Assembly (NCBI GenBank): GCA_050945915.1
Contig: JBMNTV010000083.1
Location: 1 to 6,194 of the forward strand
Direction of reading: 5' to 3'
Length of the DNA: 6,194 bases
DNA from: CALNBC01 sp050945915
GTDB lineage: Bacteria; Bacillota; Clostridia; Christensenellales; CALWSW01
In this document: piece after piece, positions 1 through 4,725 of the stretch
Layout: each line of letters starts with the position of its first letter
Position numbering within the stretch: position 1 is the stretch's first letter
Made by a program: the position numbers and the translations under genes
The notes under the pieces: model-generated
Told to the model about the DNA's origin: nothing
Database searches by the model: none
The model's input: the letters and a program-made list of their open reading frames with translations, nothing else

Positions 1-1050
1 CTGGACCAGCTCCAGCTCCTCCCCCGGGAAGGGTCCGAGGTAGTCCTCGTAAAATTCGATGAGTTCGACGGCGGCGCTGGCAAGGTCCCGGGAACGGTCG
101 TTGTACTGCGCCCGGGCAAGGATGTTCTCGCCGCTTTCGGTAGCTTTTTCCGCGAATCTTTCGTGCTTGGTGACGCAGAAGGCAAAGTCCCGCGCCGCCG
201 AAGCCGAGATGAAATAGAGGGTTTCATCCCCCTGTTTGGATGTGTTTTCCGCCTTGCCGGTGGAGCATAGGGAGTATTTTCCAGCGACGCGGATCACGGC
301 TTCGTAATCCGCCGCGGGGAAGAACCAGGGGTATGCGCCGCTTTGGGCGACGTCCGTTAATGCCCATTTGCCCTCTGCAAACAGGGCGGAAACGGGATAG
401 AACCACGCGGCCTGGATGCCGGTGGCGCTGTAACTCAACGGGTAGAATCCCTTGGGAAGTTCCAGGCGATAGCTCACGGTGATTTGGGCGGAATCGCCGT
501 CAGCCAGCGGTTCCTCGAAGGGCACGCGCAACGTGGTGCCCAGCCTGCCGTCCAACGTCCAGGCGACCGCGTTTCCGTCCACCAGCACGCGGCTGATCTC
601 CAAACCCTGGGTGTCCGCCCCGTTGGGGAACGCCTTGTCCCAATTCAAAACCGGGGAATCCTCCCCATGGGTCAGGGCGTTGGGATACATGCGGAACACC
701 GCTTCGCCGGCATCCTCCCCCGTTCGGTTGGTCCAGTCCACCTGCTGCACGCAGGTGATCTGGTAATTTTCCAGATCCACCCGGATATCCATCTGATAAA
801 GATCGAATTCAGAGGGCTCCCGCTCCTCCTCCGGCAAGGCGACGGTGGCCGTGGGCGTGGGAGCGGGGGTGGGCAGTGCCGGCGTGGGGGCGGGGGTGGG
901 GGTTACGGAAGCGACGGGCGTACCCCGGGAAAACAGTCCCAGCAGCGCGCGGATGCCAAAAAACAGCCCGGTGGTAACGGCTGCGATCAGGATGATTCCA
1001 AGAATGAGGGAAAGCGCGTTTGAATCGCGGCGGCGGCGGTAACGTTTCAT
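1..1050 (-). CDS. Membrane-anchored M1-like metallopeptidase, N-terminal part (3' end cut by window edge)
   Basis: The frame from the ATG at 1050-1048 stays open for 350 codons to base 1; no stop codon is in view, so the gene continues to the left. The protein begins MKRYRRRRDS, a strongly basic cytoplasmic end, followed by one hydrophobic segment at about residues 11-33, which suggests a membrane anchor with the rest outside the cell. Residues about 50-70 form a Pro/Thr/Ala spacer (TPTPAPTPALPTPAPTPT). From about 83 onward the sequence resembles the N-terminal beta-sandwich of M1 (gluzincin) aminopeptidase-like proteins: VDLENYQITCVQQVDWTN, then FRMYPNAL, then VSYRLELPKGFYP, later AARDFAFCV, and near the edge LIEFYEDYLGPFPGEELELV, the stretch that normally leads into the catalytic domain. 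The HExxH zinc site would lie beyond the window, so peptidase activity is inferred. AAGAGG precedes the start by about 4-5 bases. The family call rests on remembered family patterns. Confidence 0.82.
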   Translation of the reverse strand, partial: MKRYRRRRDSNALSLILGIILIAAVTTGLFFGIRALLGLFSRGTPVASVTPTPAPTPALPTPAPTPTATVALPEEEREPSEFDLYQMDIRVDLENYQITCVQQVDWTNRTGEDAGEAVFRMYPNALTHGEDSPVLNWDKAFPNGADTQGLEISRVLVDGNAVAWTLDGRLGTTLRVPFEEPLADGDSAQITVSYRLELPKGFYPLSYSATGIQAAWFYPVSALFAEGKWALTDVAQSGAYPWFFPAADYEAVIRVAGKYSLCSTGKAENTSKQGDETLYFISASAARDFAFCVTKHERFAEKATESGENILARAQYNDRSRDLASAAVELIEFYEDYLGPFPGEELELVQ

Positions 1051-1082
1051 TTGTCCTCTTACTCAGCGAAAACTTTGATGCG

Positions 1083-1105
1083 TGACCTCTAAAGGTCATA
1101 CCTTT
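1083..1105 (-). promoter_or_regulatory. Two overlapping inverted repeats in the leader of the peptidase gene
   Basis: Two perfect 6-bp inverted repeats share a central arm. TGACCT-CTAA-AGGTCA occupies 1083-1098 and AAAGGT-CAT-ACCTTT occupies 1091-1105 (plus-strand reading). They lie about 10 to 32 bases after the transcription start predicted from the TATAAT at 1122-1127, and 33 bases before the peptidase start codon. As RNA, the two stems exclude each other; as DNA, the AGGTCA-type half-sites could be a repressor site overlapping the start of transcription. The repeats are seen directly; the regulatory role is inferred, and short stems like these can arise by chance. Confidence 0.4.
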
Positions 1106-1121
1106 CAGTGCCATTTTTACC

Positions 1122-1130
1122 ATTATAACA
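1122..1130 (-). promoter_or_regulatory. Extended -10 promoter of the peptidase gene
   Basis: Read on the minus strand the site is TGTTATAAT, a perfect -10 hexamer with the TG extension one base upstream. The hexamer 17 bases further upstream (TGGCGC) matches the -35 consensus poorly, which is common where an extended -10 is present. Transcription would start near 1115 and give a leader of about 65 bases before the ATG at 1050. The site lies downstream of the sortase terminator, so the peptidase gene is probably a separate unit from the sortase. Confidence 0.6.
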
Positions 1131-1191
1131 CCCGCCCAAACCCTGCGCCACCATTTTGGGCCGGTCCCATTCGGGGTAAAAGCTGCCTTTG

Positions 1192-1205
1192 CCCTGCGGG
1201 CAGGG
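1192..1205. repeat. Short GC-rich palindrome
   Basis: CCCTGC-GG-GCAGGG is a perfect 6-bp inverted repeat with a 2-base centre. It has no T-tract on either side, so it is not a terminator by itself. With only two bases between the arms it is more likely a DNA palindrome than a stable RNA hairpin. No function can be assigned. Confidence 0.3.
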
Positions 1206-1285
1206 GAAAAGCAATCCCATGCGGCGGGCGTTCTGCATCGGGAAATCCGTCAGCATCGGGCTTGTGCGCGGCAACCCAGCGGGGG

Positions 1286-1303
1286 AAAGCCCGCCGGGGC
1301 TTT
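1286..1303. repeat. Symmetrical AAAGCCC/GGGCTTT hairpin, possible backup terminator
   Basis: A perfect 7-bp stem, AAAGCCC and GGGCTTT, encloses the 4-base loop GCCG. On the plus strand the stem runs into TTTT and then GGG; on the minus strand into TTT and then CCCCC. Both T-tracts are short, so termination would be weak. It lies about 30 bases past the main sortase terminator and could act as a second stop for read-through. Confidence 0.35.
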
Positions 1304-1331
1304 TGGGCAGCATTTCCCAGGTCATGCGCGT

Positions 1332-1366
1332 ATAAAAAAGCGCCGCCCGAAAAGATGGGAAGCGCT
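1332..1366 (-). terminator. Intrinsic terminator after the sortase gene
   Basis: On the minus strand the sequence AGCGC-TT-CCC is followed by an 8-base loop and then GGG-CG-GCGCT, running straight into a tract of six T (plus-strand A at 1334-1339). The 5-bp outer and 3-bp inner stems are separated by a 2x2 internal loop in which one T-G wobble is possible. It begins about 20 bases beyond the sortase stop codon, the usual position for a rho-independent terminator. Confidence 0.75.
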
Positions 1367-1387
1367 GTTTCATCCCCAGAACCTGCG

Positions 1388-2188
1388 TCAGTCCCGGATT
1401 CGCCTTGCCTGGACGATGAAGCGGGAATCGTCGTACTCGTAGGTGCAGGTGGAAAGGGTGAGCACCTGGTCCTTCGGGCCTACGGTCACGTCGTTTTCGA
1501 ACTTGCTGTAGGTCTTGAACTCCGCGAAGTAATCGACGAAATCATCGTCGCTCTTGAACTTGGTGCGGATGAAGTTGATGTCCGCAAGCACGACGTTGGC
1601 GGAAAAGACCTCGTACTCGTACTTTTCACCCTTGTAATACAGGGTGATCACGGGATTCTGCTTGAAGAAATCCTTGTGCTTATAGCTGTTCAGGTCGTGG
1701 AACATCGTTCCGTTGCGCATGTTGTGGCCATAGATGATCACGTGGCGGGAATTTTCAAAATCCGCGTTTCGGTAATCCATGAAAATGGCGCCGGACTTGG
1801 ACTTCTCCTTCTTGTAATTGTAGTGGAGGTAGAAGTCGTTGTCCGCGGTGATGACCACCGGGTATTCGATGATGGTGTTGGGAACGGAGATCCAGCCGAC
1901 GACGTCGCTATTATCCCTGACGTAGGAGTCGTAGTCCCGCTCGTAGTCCAGTTTTTCGGCCTGGCCCTTGTCGTCCACATCCGGAATGCCGTCGGGTGTG
2001 GGAAGATCCTCCAACGGATCGGGGGTGGTGGACGGCGTGGTAACGGGAACCGCCGTGGCATTGGCGGGAAGTTCAGGCGCGTCAATAGTATCACCGCTGA
2101 GTTCGCCGGCGGCGGGGCCGGCACAGCCCGCCAGCGTCAGCGCGGCGACGAGCAGCGCGAGCAATCCGATTGCATTGCGTTTTTTCAT
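1388..2188 (-). CDS. srtB: Class B sortase with a lipobox
   Basis: This 266-residue protein is a cysteine transpeptidase of the class B sortase type, which cleaves a sorting signal in secreted proteins and joins them to the cell wall. The catalytic domain covers about residues 95-266. The expected triad is visible: His155 in YGHNM, Cys248 in TLSTC and Arg256 in DSRFIVQAR. Other family stretches are VGWISVPNTIIEYPVV near 97-112 and GAIFMDYRN near 133-141. The N-terminus (MKKRN, a hydrophobic core, then LAGC at 19-22) is a lipoprotein signal with Cys22 as the predicted lipidated residue, where sortases more usually have an uncleaved membrane helix. A Thr/Pro-rich spacer follows (about 45-68). 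AAAGGGG precedes the ATG by about 7 bases. It has its own promoter and terminator, and no sortase substrate lies beside it, so its target is unknown. The symbol is at family level. Confidence 0.93.
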   Translation of the reverse strand: MKKRNAIGLLALLVAALTLAGCAGPAAGELSGDTIDAPELPANATAVPVTTPSTTPDPLEDLPTPDGIPDVDDKGQAEKLDYERDYDSYVRDNSDVVGWISVPNTIIEYPVVITADNDFYLHYNYKKEKSKSGAIFMDYRNADFENSRHVIIYGHNMRNGTMFHDLNSYKHKDFFKQNPVITLYYKGEKYEYEVFSANVVLADINFIRTKFKSDDDFVDYFAEFKTYSKFENDVTVGPKDQVLTLSTCTYEYDDSRFIVQARRIRD

Positions 2189-2217
2189 TCTATTGCCCCT
2201 TTCGTGGTGCTTTTCTG

Positions 2218-2246
2218 ATTATAGCTTGAAAAAAACCGGCAATCAA
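2218..2246 (-). promoter_or_regulatory. Promoter of the sortase gene (TTGATT, 17-bp spacer, TATAAT)
   Basis: On the minus strand TTGATT (2246-2241) and a perfect TATAAT (2223-2218) are separated by exactly 17 bases, which fits the housekeeping sigma factor. The spacer carries a run of seven T. Transcription would start near 2211, giving a leader of about 22 bases that contains the AAAGGGG ribosome-binding site. The promoter lies after the transporter terminator, so the sortase is transcribed on its own. Confidence 0.8.
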
Positions 2247-2326
2247 GAATATACACAGATTGTTTACGGATGGAAATAGCGGATCAGCGGAAAAAGGCAG
2301 GCCCGCCGCCGGGGTCATATTTTCCC

Positions 2327-2359
2327 AAAAACGGCCGGCTTTTTGCACAAAGCCGGCCG
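2327..2359 (-). terminator. Strong intrinsic terminator of the transporter operon
   Basis: A perfect 11-bp stem, CGGCCGGCTTT and AAAGCCGGCCG, with a 6-base loop, is followed on the minus strand by five T (plus-strand A at 2327-2331) and then GGG. It begins about 40 bases after the permease 2 stop codon. There is no T-tract on the other side, so it acts on minus-strand transcripts only. Confidence 0.92.
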
Positions 2360-2397
2360 CAGGGCGCGTTTTTTGCTGAATTTTGAAGCGTGGAGGG

Positions 2398-3369
2398 CTA
2401 TCTGCTCCCCTTGTCGTACGGCGCTCCCACCGCCTTGGGCGCCTGAGAGCTCTTGGAGGTGAACGCCAGCACGATGAGGGTGGCGATGTAAGGCACCATC
2501 TTATAAATGTCGCTGGGGATGCCCAGTCCTGCCAAAAAGGGGATGCCCGACGAGGTGGACGCCACCGCCTTGAAGAATCCGAAGAAGAAGGCGGCGAACA
2601 GCACGCGCAAAGGCCTCCACTGGCCAAAAATCAGCACCGCCAGGGCCAAAAAACCGTATCCCACCACCGTGGCGTTGAAGTTGGTGGAGGTGGGGATGAC
2701 AAACACCAGCCCGCCGATGCCCGCCAGGGCGCCGGAGATCAGCACGCCGGCGTAGCGGATCTTATACACGTTGATGCCCACGGAGTCCGCGGCCTGGGGA
2801 TGCTCGCCGCAGGCGCGCAGGCGGAGGCCGAAACGGGTCTTATACAGCACCACCGCGGCGACGGCCAGGATGGCAAAGCCGATGTAGGTGGTGATGTAGG
2901 CGTCCTTGAAGAACAGATCGCCCAGGACAGGAATGTCCGACAGCACCGGAACGGAGTTGATCCGGAAGGTGTTGGTGAAGGCGATCTGCTGCACGCCGTT
3001 TTCCTGGATGGTGCGGGCGACGTAGATGGCAAACGCCGGGGCGAACATGTTCAGCGCGGTGCCGCTGATGATCTGGTCGGACTTCATGTTGACGGCGGCA
3101 TAGGCGTGGAGCAGGGAAAAGATCATGCCCGCGGCGGCCGCCACTAAAATGGCAAGAAGGAGGAGGAGCTGGCCGCTCATCACCGACTGCATCTGGTTGA
3201 TGAAGAAGATGCTGGCAAAGGCCCCCATGATCATGATACCGTCCAGCGCGATGTTCGCCACGCCGCTGCGCTCGGAAAACAGCCCGCCGATGGCGACGAT
3301 CAACAGCGGAATGGCGAAGAACATCGTCTGCCTGAACAGGAAGGCGATGGTTGAAAACAGGTCTCCCAT
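2398..3369 (-). CDS. nupQ: BMP-type nucleoside ABC transporter, permease 2 (NupQ/YufQ family)
   Basis: This 323-residue inner-membrane protein is one of the two permease subunits of a BMP-type ABC importer and belongs to the BPD_transp_2 family (related to branched-chain amino acid permeases). About eight to nine hydrophobic segments are visible, roughly at 13-30, 37-57, 66-90, 100-118, 160-177, 206-226, 236-250, 252-272 and 290-303. Family stretches include SGVANIALDGIMIMGAF (35-51), the cytoplasmic loop FGLRLRACGEHPQAADSVGI (180-199), which should contact the ATPase, and a C-terminus of the PKAVGAPYDKGSR type. Length is normal for the family. The start codon directly follows the permease 1 stop (TAAATG), and AAGGAGG lies 8 bases upstream inside the end of permease 1, suggesting translational coupling. 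It is last in the operon. Nucleosides are the likely substrate from family knowledge; the exact specificity cannot be read from the sequence, and the symbol is at family level. Confidence 0.9.
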   Translation of the reverse strand: MGDLFSTIAFLFRQTMFFAIPLLIVAIGGLFSERSGVANIALDGIMIMGAFASIFFINQMQSVMSGQLLLLLAILVAAAAGMIFSLLHAYAAVNMKSDQIISGTALNMFAPAFAIYVARTIQENGVQQIAFTNTFRINSVPVLSDIPVLGDLFFKDAYITTYIGFAILAVAAVVLYKTRFGLRLRACGEHPQAADSVGINVYKIRYAGVLISGALAGIGGLVFVIPTSTNFNATVVGYGFLALAVLIFGQWRPLRVLFAAFFFGFFKAVASTSSGIPFLAGLGIPSDIYKMVPYIATLIVLAFTSKSSQAPKAVGAPYDKGSR

Positions 3370-4725
3370 TTATTCGTCCTCCTTTTCGGCGTTTTGCTTT
3401 TGTTCGTTCTCGCTTTCGTTCTCGCTTTCCTTGGGAAGCGGCGGCCCGTCCGGTTCGCTTTGCTCACTTTCCAGCGGCGCAACCTCGGGGGGAAGGAGCC
3501 CCGCGCCGGATTCGCCGGCGGAAAGCTCCGGCTCGGTGATGGTTGCCGCCACCGTCAATTCCGTCTCTTCGGCGCCGGCGGCGGCGTATTGGGGGAAGAT
3601 CCGTTCCAGCAGCTTGTCCCTTCCCTTGAAGACCTTCAGCACCACCCAGCGGAAGATCAAAGCAAGGGCAGAGCAGTAGATGATGGAAGCGATGATGATG
3701 TCGATGACCTCGGGCATGTAGTTCAACCGCTGGAGGTAATTGCCCCCCTGGGTGATGAAGGAGATGAACAAGCCCGAAAACACGATGCCGATGGGATTGG
3801 ACATGCCCAGCAAAGAGACGGGGATGCCGTTGAAGCCTTCCGCCGCCAGCACATCCACCACCTTGATCCTGCGGCCATTGCCGCCGGAGAGGTAGAGAAG
3901 CCCCCCGCCCAGCCCGGCGAGCATGCCGGCGATCACCATGGACAAAACGATGCTGCGCTTTTCGTTGATGCCGGCGTAGCGGGCGGCAAAGCGGTTGTAT
4001 CCGCAGGCCTTGAGCTCGTAGCCAAAGGCCGTCTTGTTCAGCACGATATACATCACCACCGCCACGGCGATGGCGATGAAGATGCCGCAGTTCACCGTGG
4101 ACGGGTCGGGGGCGCTGTTCACACCGGAATAGTTGGTAAAGATCTGGTCCAGTCCAGCCTTGGGCAGCACCGCGGTCTTTGCCACGTTCTGGGAAAGGGA
4201 GGTCAGCGGGTCGTAAATGTTCTGCTTGACGAGGTAATTGACGGCATACATGCCGATGTAGTTCATCATGATGGTGGAGATGACCTCGTTCACGTTCAAA
4301 AACGCTTTGAACAACCCGGGAATCAGCGCCCAAAGCCCCCCCGCCAGCGCCGCGCACAAAAGCGCCACGATCCAGTGAAAGGGCGCGGGCAAAAACGTCC
4401 ACTTCACGCCCACATACACCGCCGCAAAGGCGCCCACGATGAACTGGCCGGGGGTACCGATGTTAAACAGGCCGGTTTTGGAAGCAAAGCCGACGGAAAG
4501 ACCGGTCATGATGATGGGGGTGGCAAAATACAGCACCTGCCCGACGCCCTTCATACCGCCGCCGAAACCGCCTTCGAGGATGGTCGCAATGCCCCGGACC
4601 GCCTGTTCGGAGTTGGAGATCAGCAGGATGACGAATCCCACCAGCAATCCGGTGAGAATCGCCAGGATGGACGAGGCTGCCGAAACGTGGCCCTTTGCAT
4701 TCATGAGCTTTCTGAAGGTCTTCAT
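3370..4725 (-). CDS. nupP: BMP-type nucleoside ABC transporter, permease 1 (NupP/YufP family) with acidic C-terminal tail
   Basis: This 451-residue membrane protein pairs with permease 2 to form the channel of the importer. The transmembrane part covers about residues 15-365, with hydrophobic segments near 15-37, 63-80, 92-108, 115-137, 145-165, 213-229, 258-280, 305-325 and 338-362. Typical stretches are TGLFNIGTPGQFIVGAF (84-100), NEVISTIMMNYIG (146-158) and the ATPase-facing loop FGYELKACGYNRFAARYAGI (234-253). The usual family protein is about 350 residues; here about 70 residues follow IFPQY (380), with some 20 Asp/Glu against 3 Lys, rich in Ser, Pro and Gln, ending in a repeated ESEN. 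This tail is predicted to be disordered and cytoplasmic. The ATG overlaps the ATPase stop codon (ATGA), and GAGGGAGG lies 7 bases before it. The function call is secure at family level; the role of the tail is unknown. Confidence 0.91.
   Translation of the reverse strand: MKTFRKLMNAKGHVSAASSILAILTGLLVGFVILLISNSEQAVRGIATILEGGFGGGMKGVGQVLYFATPIIMTGLSVGFASKTGLFNIGTPGQFIVGAFAAVYVGVKWTFLPAPFHWIVALLCAALAGGLWALIPGLFKAFLNVNEVISTIMMNYIGMYAVNYLVKQNIYDPLTSLSQNVAKTAVLPKAGLDQIFTNYSGVNSAPDPSTVNCGIFIAIAVAVVMYIVLNKTAFGYELKACGYNRFAARYAGINEKRSIVLSMVIAGMLAGLGGGLLYLSGGNGRRIKVVDVLAAEGFNGIPVSLLGMSNPIGIVFSGLFISFITQGGNYLQRLNYMPEVIDIIIASIIYCSALALIFRWVVLKVFKGRDKLLERIFPQYAAAGAEETELTVAATITEPELSAGESGAGLLPPEVAPLESEQSEPDGPPLPKESENESENEQKQNAEKEDE
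3406..3429 (-). repeat. 12-bp tandem duplication in the permease 1 tail
   Basis: The plus-strand unit GTTCTCGCTTTC occurs twice in exact tandem, at 3406-3417 and 3418-3429. On the coding strand it encodes Glu-Ser-Glu-Asn twice (residues 433-440 of permease 1). The 12-base unit keeps the reading frame, so gain or loss of a copy would only change the length of the acidic tail. Confidence 0.85.

Larger units (their letters stand above)
1051..1387. other. Intergenic region between sortase and peptidase genes
   Basis: This stretch holds, in the direction of transcription (minus strand), the sortase terminator (1332-1366), a symmetrical hairpin (1286-1303), a short GC palindrome (1192-1205), an extended -10 promoter (1122-1130), two overlapping inverted repeats (1083-1105) and the Shine-Dalgarno sequence of the peptidase gene (1055-1060). 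A 94-codon minus-strand frame (1373-1089) crosses most of it. That frame has no Shine-Dalgarno sequence before its first ATG and runs through the terminator, and I recognise nothing in its product, so I do not call it a gene. No tRNA, rRNA or known riboswitch pattern was recognised. Confidence 0.7.

Noticed and set aside
841..900. GC-rich tandem-like repeat on the plus strand
   Set aside because: It is the coding sequence of the Pro/Thr/Ala spacer of the peptidase. The repeats are imperfect and explained by the protein composition.
484..1023. Plus-strand open frame of 179 codons with a Gly/Arg-rich stretch
   Set aside because: The Gly-rich stretch is the complement of the Pro/Thr spacer of the peptidase, whose frame is open through the whole region and has family-like sequence.
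1082..2218. Plus-strand open frame of 378 codons opposite the sortase
   Set aside because: The sortase on the other strand has its full catalytic triad, signal, promoter and terminator. The plus-strand product is Val/Gly/Asp-rich shadow sequence.
2290..2313. Second terminator-like GC stretch followed by five T after the transporter terminator
   Set aside because: The possible stem is only 3-5 bp with a bulge, much weaker than the 11-bp hairpin just before it, so I do not call it a separate terminator.
2383..3147. Plus-strand open frame of 254 codons opposite permease 2
   Set aside because: It is antisense to a recognised permease, its product has shadow composition, and it would start across the end of the transporter gene.
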